Below, one piece after another: positions 25,635-35,301 of a stretch of 64,000 bases of DNA (position 1 is the first letter of the stretch; every line of letters begins with the position of its first letter). The DNA lies in NCBI RefSeq assembly GCF_000337215.1, contig NZ_AOHZ01000002.1:1-64000 (forward strand). Direction: 5' to 3'. Both the position numbers and the translations under genes were made by a program. The notes under the pieces are model-generated. The model made no database searches and had not been told where the DNA came from. It saw only the letters and a program-made list of their open reading frames with translations. The stretch comes from Natronolimnohabitans innermongolicus JCM 12255 (GTDB lineage Archaea; Halobacteriota; Halobacteria; Halobacteriales; Natrialbaceae).

Positions 25635-26531
25635 TTACCGATTCGTCGTCGCGTCGATCGGGTCGACACCGACCTCCAGTCCGTCCTCCGCGACGATGAT
25701 GTCGCCGTCGAACTGCGCCGCGACGCCGGAACGGATCGCCTCCCGGTCGCGGTACGGTAGCAGATGGGTCAACACGACGGTATCGACGGCCGCATTCGAG
25801 GCAATCTCGCCCGCCTCGGACGGATCGCAGTGCGTCTCGTGGAGTCCGGCTCGCTTCTCGTCGGGGAGCTCCGACGTGTACTCGTCCCAGACGTACGCGT
25901 CCGTGTCCTCGTCCGTCGGGGGATCGTCGGCGACCGGTGCGATACAGCAGTCTTGAACGAGCAGATCCGCGCCGTCCGCGATCTCGACGATTTCGTCGCA
26001 CATGCTCGTATCGCCCGAGAGGACGACCTCTCGTCCAGTCTGCGTATCGGTAATTCGGTAGGCGTAGGCCTCGATCGAGTGATCGACTTCGCGGGCTTCG
26101 ACTCGCCACCGACTCGTTTCGATCACCGACCCATCGTCGACCGGATCGGTTTCGACGTCCCAGATCCCGTTCGACGGATAGCCGACCTCTTCTCGGTACT
26201 CGATGTCTTCCTCGTAGATGTCGTACAGCGACTCGAGCAGCGTGTCAGTCCACGGATTCGGGCCGTGGATTCGGAGCGTCTCGGATCCGTTCCCGCGAGC
26301 CCAGTTCGTGATGGCGAAGTTGAAGAACTCCGCGTTGTGATCGATGTGGTGGTGGGTAAAGAACAAGCGATCGATCGAGCCGGGATTGATCCCGTTTTCG
26401 AGGAGTCGGGTCACTGTTCCCGGCCCGCAGTCGAACAACAGCCGTTCGTCGCCGATCGAGACGAGGATACTGGTCCCCGCGCGATCCGGCAGGGGAACTG
26501 GACTCCCGGTCCCGAGTAGTGTGACCTTCAT
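25635..26531 (-). CDS. MBL-fold hydrolase (RNase Z/arylsulfatase-like) at the end of an ABC importer operon
   Basis: 298 residues. MKVTLLGTGSPVPLPDRAG opening, then LLFDCGPGTVTRLLENG, zinc motif FFTHHHIDHNAEFF, VVLSGDTSMCDEIVEIA, LVQDCC, HCDPSEAGEIAS and TVVLTHLLPY: the RNase Z/phosphodiesterase/alkylsulfatase branch of the MBL fold. The ATG at 26531 overlaps the stop of the ABC ATPase gene (ATGA), so it is cotranscribed and coupled with the importer. Inference: it hydrolyses the imported compound (an ester, phosphodiester or sulfate ester) rather than processing tRNA. Confidence 0.85.
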   Translation of the reverse strand: MKVTLLGTGSPVPLPDRAGTSILVSIGDERLLFDCGPGTVTRLLENGINPGSIDRLFFTHHHIDHNAEFFNFAITNWARGNGSETLRIHGPNPWTDTLLESLYDIYEEDIEYREEVGYPSNGIWDVETDPVDDGSVIETSRWRVEAREVDHSIEAYAYRITDTQTGREVVLSGDTSMCDEIVEIADGADLLVQDCCIAPVADDPPTDEDTDAYVWDEYTSELPDEKRAGLHETHCDPSEAGEIASNAAVDTVVLTHLLPYRDREAIRSGVAAQFDGDIIVAEDGLEVGVDPIDATTNR

Positions 26532-27325
26532 ATGTACTCCTGGAGGACGTCGACGCACTCTTCGGACACTTCGACGATGTCGGGGTCGTCGAGATCCCGC
26601 GGATGGGGTTTCTCGACGGCTCTGTTTTCGACGATTCGGGCGGGCCGCTGGGAGAGCACCAGCACCCGCTGGGAGAGAAACGCCGCTTCGAGAGCGTTGT
26701 GAGTGACGAAGACGATCGTCTTGCGCTCTTGCTGCCAGATGTCGACGAGGTCCTGGCGCAGTTCGCGTGCAGTAATCTCGTCGAGCGCGCCGAACGGTTC
26801 GTCCATCAGGATCACGTCGGATTCGATGGCCATCGCCCGTGCCAGCGCAACTCGCTGTTTCATGCCGCCAGAGAGCGATTGCGGGTACTCGTCGGCGAAC
26901 TCAGAGAGGTTTACCAACTCGAGGTAGCGGTCGACACGCTCGTCCCACTCAGATTCGGGGATGCCCATCCCCTTGAGGCCGAACTCGATGTTGTAGCGGA
27001 CCGTCCGCCAGTCGAGGAGTCTGGGCTCCTGGAAGACGAACCCGACCGTCGTCTCCCCGTCGTCGGTCCCGACGGTTACCGACCCGCTCGTCGGCTCCTC
27101 GAGGTCGGCGATGAGATTCAACAGGGTCGACTTCCCGCAGCCGCTGGGGCCGAGAATCGAGACGAAATCGCCCGGCTCGGCCTCGAACGACAGCTCTCGT
27201 AGCACCTCGAGGTGAGAGCCGTCTGCCTGTCGGTAGGATTTCGAGGCGTTCTCGACGGTGATTGCCGTTCCCTGTACCTGTCTCGAATCCGAATTCGTAT
27301 CTGTTGATTTGCTCATCTGTGTCAT
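26528..27325 (-). CDS. ABC transporter ATP-binding protein (SsuB/TauB/NrtD-like)
   Basis: 265 residues. Walker A GPSGCGKST, Q-loop VGFVFQEPRLLDW, signature LSGGMKQRVALARAMA, Walker B VILMDEPFGALDEI, H-loop FVTHNALEAAFLSQRV. The FQEPRLLDW and THNALEAA forms are typical of the nitrate/sulfonate/taurine/thiamine-precursor family. Its start overlaps the permease stop by 4 nt and its stop overlaps the MBL start. Confidence 0.92.
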   Translation of the reverse strand: MTQMSKSTDTNSDSRQVQGTAITVENASKSYRQADGSHLEVLRELSFEAEPGDFVSILGPSGCGKSTLLNLIADLEEPTSGSVTVGTDDGETTVGFVFQEPRLLDWRTVRYNIEFGLKGMGIPESEWDERVDRYLELVNLSEFADEYPQSLSGGMKQRVALARAMAIESDVILMDEPFGALDEITARELRQDLVDIWQQERKTIVFVTHNALEAAFLSQRVLVLSQRPARIVENRAVEKPHPRDLDDPDIVEVSEECVDVLQEYI

Positions 27326-28146
27326 ATCGTCACTCGCTGGTTATCCGAACTTTCCTGCCAGGCCGTCGCCCGCCGCTCGAGGGGTTTGAGGATGCCGAAC
27401 TCGACGGCCATCATGACCAGCGTGAAGCTGAGCGTCCAGCCCAGCACGCCGACGATCGAGTAGACCTGGAACTGCTGGTTGATCATGTAGCCGACGCCGC
27501 TGGTCAGCGCCAGCAGTTCGACCAGCACGACGATCTTCCAGCACAGCGCTAATCCGAAGCGGGCCGCCGCGAGCATGTACGGCATCAGCGTCGGGATCAG
27601 CACGTCCCGGAAGATATCGCGTCGTGAGACCTCGAAGGCGTGGGCCATGCTGATCAGGTCGTTGTCTAACGACTGCATTCCCTTCCAGAAGTTGAAGACG
27701 ATCATCGGCGTCGCCAGGATGAACAGCGAGACGTACGCCGTCATGTTCGAGACGCCGAACCAGATGATCGCCAGCACGACGATTCCCAGTCCCGGAATGG
27801 TGATGCCGATCAGCACGAGAATCTCGAAGAAGTACTCCGCGCGCTTGTACAGCCCCATCACGATTCCAAGCAGGATGCTCACCGTGTACGCGGCGCCGAA
27901 ACCGATCGCAACCCGCTGGATCGTATCCGCCGCGTGGACGAAAAACTCCCCGCTGGCGACGATCGAGACCGTAAAGGCGGCGACCTCCGTCACCGGCGGC
28001 AGAAAGTGGCCGATGAAAAACATCGCCATCACCTCCCAGGTGGCGAGGACGACCCCGATCGACAGCAACTGATAGAAGCGCTTCTCCTCGAGCAAACGGC
28101 GGCCGTATCGCCGGAACCCTGGTTCGGTTGCGGTTGCTTCAGACAT
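27322..28146 (-). CDS. ABC transporter permease (SsuC/TauC-like)
   Basis: 274 residues with six membrane segments. The family loop is seen as ISMAHAFEVSRRDIFRDVLIPTLMPYML near residue 160, where an EAA-like loop contacts the ATPase. It overlaps the binding-protein gene by 8 nt and the ATPase gene by 4 nt, so the three form one transcript. Confidence 0.9.
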   Translation of the reverse strand: MSEATATEPGFRRYGRRLLEEKRFYQLLSIGVVLATWEVMAMFFIGHFLPPVTEVAAFTVSIVASGEFFVHAADTIQRVAIGFGAAYTVSILLGIVMGLYKRAEYFFEILVLIGITIPGLGIVVLAIIWFGVSNMTAYVSLFILATPMIVFNFWKGMQSLDNDLISMAHAFEVSRRDIFRDVLIPTLMPYMLAAARFGLALCWKIVVLVELLALTSGVGYMINQQFQVYSIVGVLGWTLSFTLVMMAVEFGILKPLERRATAWQESSDNQRVTI

Positions 28147-29152
28147 CGATGACGTTGTAGATGTCGTCGGTCGGTTCGACCTCGAGGATTCCGAGGTCGT
28201 GGGCCTGTTCGACGAACTCGAGACCGGACTCAGCGAGATCGTCGGACCACTCCGTCGGATACGTTCCCGGGAGCCGTTCTTTCGCCAGTTCGATCTGCTC
28301 GTCGCCCTCGAGACCGATGGCGTCGGCGTAGGTGTCGATGACGTCGTCGAAGTTGTCTTCGATGTAGTTCTGCGTGTCGTACACCGCCGCTGCGAAGGCT
28401 TCAGCGTCCTCTTCGTTCGACTCGTACCACGACTGTTCCCACGCGACGTCGACCGTCGTCATCGGCAGCCCGGTCATCTCCTCCCAGGTTTCCTCGGGAT
28501 CGAGCACGATTTCGAAGTCGTGTTCGACGAGCGCGTTCGTGATGAGCGGCTCGTGTAACAGGATCGCGTCGAGATCCTCGTCCTCGAGCAGTCCGATGCT
28601 GGTCGCGGGCGCGACCTCGCTCAGTTCGTAATCGTCCGGCTCCAGCCCGTACTCCTGTGCGAGGATCACGGCGACTTTGAGCCACGCATCGGCCTCCCTG
28701 CTCGCCCAACTGAGCTCCATTCCCTCGAGGTCCTGTGGCTCCTCGATGTCGGAGTCTTCCCTGGTAACGATGTACGCGTGGTAGTTCATGTACGGGCCGA
28801 CGAGTTCGATCTGATTGTCCTCCCAGTTTCGTGTCGCGACGATCGAACCCATGTATGCGGCCGGAATGTCTTCGTTGAGAACGAGCTGCTGTTGGACCTG
28901 TGGCGGCGCAGCGAACGCTTCGCTTTGGATCTGAATGCCGTGGTCCTCATCGAACCCCTCATCCATGAGTGTCTCGGTCAACAGACCGGTCGTTCCACCT
29001 TCGGTCGTCCCTTTCGTGATGACGTCTTCGTCCTCACCACCGAGACAGCCTGCAAGCGACGCGGTCACACCAGCGATACCCGCTCCAGCGACGGATCGCA
29101 GCACCGATCGACGATCCAGTCGCCGCAAGTGGTTACTTTTGTCATGCCCCAT
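28139..29152 (-). CDS. ABC transporter substrate-binding lipoprotein (SsuA/THI5-like)
   Basis: 337 residues. A Tat motif (DRRSVLRSVAGAG) and lipobox with Cys36 (SLAGC) mark an exported lipoprotein. The body has the NMT1/SsuA pattern (EGGTTGLLTETLMDEGFDED; DIPAAYMGSIVATRN; LEGMELSWASREADAWLKVA). First gene of an overlapping four-gene operon (lipoprotein, permease, ATPase, MBL hydrolase). Possible substrates include sulfonates, aromatic acids or pyrimidine precursors. A TATA-like box lies at 29175-29184. Confidence 0.9.
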   Translation of the reverse strand: MGHDKSNHLRRLDRRSVLRSVAGAGIAGVTASLAGCLGGEDEDVITKGTTEGGTTGLLTETLMDEGFDEDHGIQIQSEAFAAPPQVQQQLVLNEDIPAAYMGSIVATRNWEDNQIELVGPYMNYHAYIVTREDSDIEEPQDLEGMELSWASREADAWLKVAVILAQEYGLEPDDYELSEVAPATSIGLLEDEDLDAILLHEPLITNALVEHDFEIVLDPEETWEEMTGLPMTTVDVAWEQSWYESNEEDAEAFAAAVYDTQNYIEDNFDDVIDTYADAIGLEGDEQIELAKERLPGTYPTEWSDDLAESGLEFVEQAHDLGILEVEPTDDIYNVIDV

Positions 29153-29463
29153 GGTAACACCCAGTGTAACTCGTCATATAAAGGTTACTAATATTGATAT
29201 CTTGAATTCGTAAATAAGACGCTTCAAGCCCCAAAACGCCTATATTGTGCGCCGTCCGGAACGCTCTATACTATCATTTATATTTGAGTGGCGTTCGCAA
29301 GATTCGAACGGCATAGCTGGCCCCTCAAGTCGTCCCCGCTGAACGAAATCTAGGGGTACGGTTCTCTCTGCTGGGAACTGCTCACACCGATCCCGTCGGT
29401 ACTCGCATCTTCTCCGTTCGAACTATTCGAAAGCTTTTCGAGCTACGGGTGCTAGACTCACGC
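29153..29463. promoter_or_regulatory. Divergent control region between the importer operon and the IclR regulator
   Basis: 311 bp, AT-richer than the flanks. For the minus-strand operon, CCTTTATATG (29175-29184) lies 23-32 nt before the ATG, a good TATA fit for leaderless transcription. AT-rich strings (ACTAATATTGATATC; TATCATTTATATTTG) occupy 29188-29290. The region probably also holds the operator for the IclR-type regulator. No gene is seen. Confidence 0.5.
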
Positions 29464-30231
29464 ATGGAAAAGCGAACGCGTCCCAGTCAGCCGGTCACGA
29501 CGACGCAGACGTCGTTCGAGGTATTCGAGTTGATCAAAGAGCGTGACGGGTTGACGCTCAGTGAACTCGACGCCGAACTCGATCTCGCGAAGAGTACGCT
29601 TCATCGCCACCTCGCAACGCTCGAAGATCTGGGGTATCTCGTTCGCGACGACGACACCTACCGCGTTGGGCTCTGGTTTCTCGACCTCGGGTTCTCGGCG
29701 ATGCGCCAAAACGAGCTGTACCAGGTCGGCAAGGATCTCGCCGAGAATCTGGCCGAACAGACCGAACACACCGTCTGGCTGAGCGCCGAACAGAACGGGC
29801 TCGCCGTTCACATACACAAGGCGGTCGGCGGCAACCCGTTCCAGAACTTCGCGAACGTCGGCAAGCGGCGATTGCTTCACCCTTTGGCCGGTGGCAAAGC
29901 TATTCTCGCGTTCCTTCCGGAAGAACGCGTTCGATCGATCGTCGATCGCCACGGACTCCCCGCTCGAACGGAGAACACGATCACCGATGAGGCGGAGCTA
30001 TTCGAAATGATCGAACGGACGCGCGAACGCGGGTACTCGGTCCAGTTCGGCGAGGCGATCGTCGGCTTAAACGGCGTCGGGGCACCGATCCGACTCGAGG
30101 GCGAGGTCGTCGGGGCGATCGCGATCGCCGGCGCGGCGAACCGAATCCCGCGGGCGAAGATTCACGACGAACTGGCAGAGCAGGTGCTTGCGATCGCAAA
30201 CGAGATCGAAGTAAATCTTCGGTACTCCTGA
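29464..30231 (+). CDS. IclR family transcription regulator
   Basis: 255 residues from the ATG at 29464; a TTG/GTG start 15 nt earlier is possible. N-terminal winged helix (FEVFELIKERDGLTLSELDAEL, KSTLHRHLATLEDLGYL) and C-terminal GAF-like effector domain (VGKRRLLHPLAGGKAILAFL, REVQFGEAIVGLNGVGAPI-type strand). IclR proteins often regulate adjacent catabolic operons; here it is divergent from the importer plus MBL operon, which is its likely target. Confidence 0.9.
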   Translation: MEKRTRPSQPVTTTQTSFEVFELIKERDGLTLSELDAELDLAKSTLHRHLATLEDLGYLVRDDDTYRVGLWFLDLGFSAMRQNELYQVGKDLAENLAEQTEHTVWLSAEQNGLAVHIHKAVGGNPFQNFANVGKRRLLHPLAGGKAILAFLPEERVRSIVDRHGLPARTENTITDEAELFEMIERTRERGYSVQFGEAIVGLNGVGAPIRLEGEVVGAIAIAGAANRIPRAKIHDELAEQVLAIANEIEVNLRYS

Positions 30232-30278
30232 TCAGCTACTCGAGCGGAACGGCGTCTACGGTATGGATACGCGACTGA

Positions 30279-30299
30279 AGCGCGCTCAGGCGCGCTTTT
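30279..30299 (+). terminator. Hairpin plus T-run terminator overlapping the end of gatE
   Basis: AGCGCGC (30279-30285), loop TCAG, GCGCGCT (30290-30296), then Ts to 30299. It lies 48 nt after the IclR stop and so can end that transcript. On the other strand the same bases encode the last codons and TGA of gatE, so a single hairpin sits at a convergent junction. Confidence 0.6.
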
Positions 30300-32154
30300 G
30301 AATCTCCTCACGTAGCAACTGACTCACGAGGTCGCCGTCGGCCTTCCCGCGCATCGCGCCCATACACTCGCCCATGAGGCCGGAGAACGCCTGCATTCCC
30401 TCTTCTTCGACCTGAGCCTCGTTGCGTTCGACGACCTCGACGACGGCCTCGCGGACTTCCTCGTCGTCGGCGCCGCCGAGCCCGGCCGACTCGGCCGCCT
30501 CTTCGGCGGTTCGATCGGGTTCCTCGGCCAGTTCGGTCAGCAGGTCCGGCACGCCCTCGTTGGGCAGATCCCCGGTCTCGGCCATTTCGAACACGTCCTC
30601 GAGGTGCTCGCGCGTGAGGTTCTCGACGGGGACGTCGTCACGTCGGAGTTCGGTCAGCGTCGACTCGAGGGTCGACGCCGCGAGCGTGGGATCGATACCG
30701 TCGGCGACGACGTCCTCGAACAGGGGCATGTGCTGGCCGTAGGCGACCTGCTCGGCGAGTCCAGCGCCGAGGTCGTACTCGTCCTGATAGCGCTCGACCT
30801 TCTCGGTCAGCAGTTCTGGTTCGGGGACCTCGCTCGGGTCCGGTTCGACCGGCGGCACGTCCGTCTCGGGGTACATCCGCGCCGCGCCGGGCAGCGGGCG
30901 CAGGTAGCGGGTCGTCCCGTCGTCGTTCGCGCCGCGGGTCTCCTCGGGGACGCCCTCGAGGGCGGTCCCGGCGCGTTCGGCGGCGGCCTCGATGGCGGCT
31001 TCGGCGACGTCGGCGTCGGCGGCGACGATCGCCACGGCGTCCTCGGGACCGGCGCCGACGGCGTCGCGAAGCGCGTCGACTTCGGCCTCGGTCACGCCGT
31101 AGGCCGGGAGTTCGTCCGTGTGGAAGATCCCGCCGGCGCCGTGGCGCTTGGCGTGGTCGGAGAGTTCGGTGCCGAGCCGGCGGTCGGGCGCGATTTCGCG
31201 GCCGACGATGCCGTCGAAGCCGTAGAGCGGGACGGCCGTCACCGATCCGCCACTGTTGAGCGCGCCGGCGATGACGCCGCTGTCGGTTCCCTCGAAGACC
31301 TCGGTCACGTCCTGAACCTCGCCGACGGAGGCTTCGCGCTCCTCGAGTTCGTCGCGGATGGCGACGAGTTCGGCCTGTCGGCCGACCTCGTTGCGGACGA
31401 TGTCGTCGATGTCGTCTAAGCTCTGGACGCCTTTGATCTCGACGCGCGCGCCCTCTTCGATGGAGACGTTGACGTCCTGGCGGATCGTCCCCAGGCCGCG
31501 TTTGACCTTCCCCGTCGAGCGCAACAGCATGCCGATTCGCTCGGCGGCCTCGAGGGCCTGCTCGGGCGAGGAGATGTCCGGCTTCGTGCCGATTTCGACC
31601 AGCGGAATGCCGAGTCGGTCGAGGCTGTACCGGACGCCGTCGGCCGTCTCCTCGACGCGCTGGGCGCTTTCCTCCTCGAGGAGGAGATCCTCGATCCCCA
31701 CCGCGCCGTCGCTCGTCTCGATCTCGCCTTCGGTGGCGATCAGCGTCGAGCGCTGGAAGCCGGAAGTGTTCGAGCCGTCGACGACGATTTTGCGCATGAC
31801 GTTGGCCTGATCGACCGGATGCATCGCCATCAACTGGGCGATCTCGAGGGCCGTCTCGAGGGCTTCCTCGTCGAGTTCGTGGGGCGGTTCGTCGTCTTCC
31901 TCGACCAGACAGGTCGTGTCGTAGGCGAGGTACTCGAACTCGCGTTCGACGCGACTCTCCTCTAAGGCGGCGTCGTCGATCTCGCCCAGTTCGCTTCGCG
32001 TCGGGTGGAGGTATCGCGTGAACGTTCGCGTCGCCTCCTCGGGCTCGCGAAGCTCGGTCGGACACTGACAGAACAGCTTCGTCGCCGTATCGAGTTGCTG
32101 GTGGATCTCCAGCCCGGCGACGAGTCCGAGCTCGTCGTAATCGTACTCGCTCAT
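30286..32154 (-). CDS. gatE: Glutamyl-tRNA(Gln) amidotransferase subunit E
   Basis: 622 residues. Archaeal GatDE amidates Glu-tRNA(Gln) to Gln-tRNA(Gln). GatB/E core: GLVAGLEIHQQLDTATKLFCQCP, YLAYDTTCLVEEDDEPPHELD, AHQANVMRKIVVDGSNTSGFQR-type strand, GIPLVEIGTKPDISSPEQAL, KRGLGTIRQDVNVSI and IKGVQSLDDI. A GAD domain insert follows, then the YqeY tail (AFSGLMGECMGAMRGKADGDLVS). The start at 32154 (MSEYDYDELGLVAGLEIHQQ) is used although the frame stays open to 32283. Partner gatD is not in the window. Confidence 0.94.
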   Translation of the reverse strand: MSEYDYDELGLVAGLEIHQQLDTATKLFCQCPTELREPEEATRTFTRYLHPTRSELGEIDDAALEESRVEREFEYLAYDTTCLVEEDDEPPHELDEEALETALEIAQLMAMHPVDQANVMRKIVVDGSNTSGFQRSTLIATEGEIETSDGAVGIEDLLLEEESAQRVEETADGVRYSLDRLGIPLVEIGTKPDISSPEQALEAAERIGMLLRSTGKVKRGLGTIRQDVNVSIEEGARVEIKGVQSLDDIDDIVRNEVGRQAELVAIRDELEEREASVGEVQDVTEVFEGTDSGVIAGALNSGGSVTAVPLYGFDGIVGREIAPDRRLGTELSDHAKRHGAGGIFHTDELPAYGVTEAEVDALRDAVGAGPEDAVAIVAADADVAEAAIEAAAERAGTALEGVPEETRGANDDGTTRYLRPLPGAARMYPETDVPPVEPDPSEVPEPELLTEKVERYQDEYDLGAGLAEQVAYGQHMPLFEDVVADGIDPTLAASTLESTLTELRRDDVPVENLTREHLEDVFEMAETGDLPNEGVPDLLTELAEEPDRTAEEAAESAGLGGADDEEVREAVVEVVERNEAQVEEEGMQAFSGLMGECMGAMRGKADGDLVSQLLREEIQKRA

Positions 32155-32316
32155 TGGCGCCCACTCGGAGGCGGAGCGGTAAAAAACCGTCCAGTTGCGT
32201 CCAGCGCGACGGCGGTCGGAGTCGAGTACGGGAGGGGCCTCGAATTCGGGTTCGGTTCCGTTTCGAATCGCAGACGCAAGCACAACTGGTACCTTCGGCT
32301 GTCAACGAAGCAACGT

Positions 32317-32463
32317 ATGGTTCGAGCCTCGACGATCGTGATCGTCCTCGCGATTATTCTCGGAATCGGTCTCATACCCATTCCCGTTATCCCCGGTGTC
32401 GGCATCCTCGTCGGCATCTCGGGAATCGTTCTCGGAATCGTTCTCCGACTTCTCGGGTACTAA
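32317..32463 (+). CDS. Small single-span membrane protein (48 aa)
   Basis: 48 residues from the ATG at 32317. It is almost wholly hydrophobic: MVRASTIVIVLAIILGIGL, then a Pro-rich turn (IPIPVIPGVG) and ILVGISGIVLGIVLRLLGY, giving two short helices or one hairpin. Peptides of this type occur widely in haloarchaea with unknown role. Divergent from gatE. Confidence 0.6.
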   Translation: MVRASTIVIVLAIILGIGLIPIPVIPGVGILVGISGIVLGIVLRLLGY

Positions 32464-32513
32464 CGGCTAGTCGCTCGAGGAGTCGGCCGAAACGCCGGCG
32501 TTCGAGCCCGGAC

Positions 32514-32551
32514 TCGAACTCGACTCTGCGCTAGCGCAGAGTCGAGTTCGA
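32514..32551. repeat. Perfect 38-bp palindrome at the end of btuD
   Basis: Both 19-base arms are exactly complementary with no spacer; the centre is CTAG at 32531-32534. The last codons and the TAG stop of the ATPase gene (minus strand) fall inside it. It lies between convergent genes, so it may act as a two-way terminator or a cruciform; it could also be a protein-binding site. Confidence 0.9.
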
Positions 32552-34174
32552 ATTTGAATCTGAACCCGAACTCGATCCTCCCACCACACTCGAGTCGGAG
32601 CCGCCGTCCGTGGCTGTCGACCGGGTCTCTTCCTCGGCAGCGCCGGCCGATGACTCGGTCTCCAGTCCGGGTCCGGGTTCGGCGCCGATCACCGTGCTCT
32701 GTCCGTCGATACCGGTCTCGAGGGCATCCGCAACCGCCTCGAGAATCGTCTCCGGCGTCGCCGTCCACACCGCACTGTCGCCGGCCGCCGCAATAGCTGC
32801 TTTACCGTCCCGATCCTCGTCCTGCGTCGCGACGACCACCGCGTCCGCAACGTCATCGACCGTCTCGAGTAGCGACTCGGTCCCCATTCCGCCGGACTCG
32901 AAAACGCCCTCGGTGACGACGGTCACGTTCGCGTCGCGAACGCGCTCCTCGAACGCGGTCAGTTCGGCCGGCGAGAGCGACTCGAACGGGGCGACCTCGA
33001 GCGGCTCGATTCCGAGCGAGCGGGCCGTCTCGGCGGTCGTCTCGGTGGCGACGACGGGGCCGACCGAAAGCGCCAGCCCGGGTTCCCGCTCGAGTCGAGC
33101 GAGGGCGCTCGTCGCCGTCGGGCCGGTGCCCAGGACGTGCACGCGGTGATCGGCAGTGGCTGCGTCGCCGTCCTCGACATCGCCACCGTGCTCAGTGGCG
33201 CTCTCAGCGGTGGCCGGTCCCTCGCCTCCGAGGCCGACGCCGACCGGCGTCGGCAGCGCCGTCACCGTCTCCGTCCCCGTAATCGGGTTCTGCGTGACCG
33301 TCGCCGTCGCGTCGAAGACGTCCGAGAGCGCGTCGCCGGAGAGGACCTCCGACGGCGGCCCGCTCCGGTAGACCGCGCCGTCGGCGAGCATCACCAGCCG
33401 ATCGCAGTACCGGGCCGCCAGATCGAGGTCGTGAATCGCCGCACAGACCGTTCGCCCGTCGTCGACGAGTTCGCGGACCAACTCGAGCGTCTCGAGTTGG
33501 TGGTTGACGTCCAGACTCGCCGTCGGCTCGTCGAGGAGCATTGCCGGCGTCGCCTGCGCGATCGCGCGTGCGAGAACGACTCGCTGGCGCTGTCCGCCGC
33601 TCACTTCGTCGATCGGCCGGTCAGCCAGTTCGGCCGTCCGGGTGCGCTCGAGGGCGTCGTCGACGACTTCCTGGTCCGCGCGCGTGGGACTCGAGAATCG
33701 CGAGCGATGCGGGTGTCGTCCCATCTCGACCACGTCGCGGACCGGAAACGAAAACGACAGCGTCGTGTCCTGGGGCACGACCGAGACCAGCCGGCTCGAG
33801 GTCCGCGAGTCGACCGCGTGGACGTCGACGCCGTCGATCGTAATCCGGCCCGAATCGGGCTCGAGTGCGCCGCTGATCAGCCGCAGCAAGGTCGTCTTCC
33901 CGGCGCCGTTGGGGCCGACGAAGCCGACGAACTCGCCGGGTTCGACGGTCAGCGAGACGTCCTCGAGGACCGAGAGGTCGCCGAAGGAAAGCGAGCAGTT
34001 CTCGACGGCGATCGTCGCAGGTTCGATCGGGTCGCTGGCCTCGTCCGTGGTGCCGTCGTTCGCCACCCCGTGGGCGTCATGGGTGCCGTAGGTGTCGTGG
34101 CCGTCGGAGTTGTTTTCGTCCCGATCGCCGTCAGCGGTTCCGTCGTCGTCGTTTCGATTATCGAACACAGTCAT
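32531..34174 (-). CDS. btuD: Cobalamin/iron-type ABC transporter ATP-binding protein with C-terminal extension
   Basis: 547 residues from the ATG at 34174, which overlaps the btuC stop (ATGA). Residues 1-50 are acidic low complexity. The ABC domain (about 54-300) has Walker [10 protein letters not shown] (87-95), signature [14 protein letters not shown], Walker [12 protein letters not shown] and [15 protein letters not shown], the FecE/BtuD/HmuV type. The C-terminal ~230 residues hold an unusual domain ([49 protein letters not shown]) with a Rossmann-like look, then an S/G/N-rich tail that ends in the palindrome. Substrate could be cobalamin, heme or siderophore. Confidence 0.88.
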   Translation of the reverse strand: MTVFDNRNDDDGTADGDRDENNSDGHDTYGTHDAHGVANDGTTDEASDPIEPATIAVENCSLSFGDLSVLEDVSLTVEPGEFVGFVGPNGAGKTTLLRLISGALEPDSGRITIDGVDVHAVDSRTSSRLVSVVPQDTTLSFSFPVRDVVEMGRHPHRSRFSSPTRADQEVVDDALERTRTAELADRPIDEVSGGQRQRVVLARAIAQATPAMLLDEPTASLDVNHQLETLELVRELVDDGRTVCAAIHDLDLAARYCDRLVMLADGAVYRSGPPSEVLSGDALSDVFDATATVTQNPITGTETVTALPTPVGVGLGGEGPATAESATEHGGDVEDGDAATADHRVHVLGTGPTATSALARLEREPGLALSVGPVVATETTAETARSLGIEPLEVAPFESLSPAELTAFEERVRDANVTVVTEGVFESGGMGTESLLETVDDVADAVVVATQDEDRDGKAAIAAAGDSAVWTATPETILEAVADALETGIDGQSTVIGAEPGPGLETESSAGAAEEETRSTATDGGSDSSVVGGSSSGSDSNSNSTLR

Positions 34175-35301
34175 ACTGCGTGCACCTCTCGACGGGTCAG
34201 CAGGAACAGGAAGAAGGGCGCGCCGAGCGCGGCCGTGATGATGCCGACGGGAACGATCGGCGTCGCGATATCGGGGCCGAACGGGATCGGGATCGCCCCG
34301 AGTCGGGCGATCGTGTCGGTTATGACGAGAAACGAGGCGCCGGCGAGCGCGCTGGTCGGCAGCAGGATTCGGTGGTCGGGGCCGACGAGCAGCCGCATGA
34401 TGTGGGGGACGACGAGGCCGACGAAGCCGATGACGCCGGCGACGGCGACGCCCGCGGCGGTGACGACGCTCGCGAGCGCGAGCAAGAGGAGTTTGGTCCG
34501 CTCGACGTCGACGCCGAGGTGGTGGGCGTCCTCCTCGCCGAGCAGGAGCACGTTCATCTCGCGGGTGTACGCGAGCAGGATGCCGACGCCAGCGATCGTC
34601 ACCGGCAGCGCGAACTGGACGTCGCTCCAGGTGCTGTTGTGGAGGTGGCCCATCATCCAGACGACGGCCTCCCGAAGGTCGTCGCCGCTGTGGACGAGCA
34701 TGTAGGAGATCATCGCGCCGAGGAAGGCCTGGATCGCGACGCCGGCCAGCAGGAGGGTCGCGACCGGCGTCCGCCCGCCCTCGGTGGCGATCGCGTAGAC
34801 GAGAAACGCGGTTCCTAACGCGCCGATGAACGCCGACAGGTGCAGGCTGCCCAGCGGCACCAGCGCGGGAAACGCGATCGCGGCGACGGCGCCCGCGGCG
34901 GCTCCCGAGGAGACGCCGATGATCGACGGATCCGCCAGCGGATTCCGGAAGAACCCCTGCATGACCGTCCCGGCGGCCGCCAGGGAGAACCCGACGATCG
35001 CCGCCAGCACGATGCGGGGGAGTCGGATGTCTCCGACGATGGTCTGGTGCGTTCCCTGCACCTCGAAGTCGAAGACGGACGTGTACTCGACTCCCGGTAG
35101 CGGAACGTCGACGCCGATTCTCGGGAGCGTCGCCGTGCTGAACGAGAGCTCTGACGGGACGACGACGGCGTTCAGGGCGGCCATCGCGACGGTTATCGGA
35201 TCGATTTTGACCGGCCCGAGCGCGGCGCTCCCGATGACGACGCCGACGAGAACGATCGCTAGCCCCGCCGACCAGCTCGCGGTGCGGACCGGACGATACA
35301 T
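34171..35301 (-). CDS. btuC: Cobalamin/iron-type ABC transporter permease
   Basis: 376 residues, nine to ten membrane segments of the FecCD/BtuC family. Motifs: [51 protein letters not shown] and [26 protein letters not shown]. It forms the channel with the overlapping ATPase gene and faces btuF across a 61-bp divergent promoter. The N-terminus is secure at 35301. Confidence 0.92.
   Translation of the reverse strand: MYRPVRTASWSAGLAIVLVGVVIGSAALGPVKIDPITVAMAALNAVVVPSELSFSTATLPRIGVDVPLPGVEYTSVFDFEVQGTHQTIVGDIRLPRIVLAAIVGFSLAAAGTVMQGFFRNPLADPSIIGVSSGAAAGAVAAIAFPALVPLGSLHLSAFIGALGTAFLVYAIATEGGRTPVATLLLAGVAIQAFLGAMISYMLVHSGDDLREAVVWMMGHLHNSTWSDVQFALPVTIAGVGILLAYTREMNVLLLGEEDAHHLGVDVERTKLLLLALASVVTAAGVAVAGVIGFVGLVVPHIMRLLVGPDHRILLPTSALAGASFLVITDTIARLGAIPIPFGPDIATPIVPVGIITAALGAPFFLFLLTRREVHAV

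Noticed and set aside
33137-34705. 522-codon plus-strand open frame inside btuD/btuC
   Set aside because: Arginine-rich shadow of the Btu genes.
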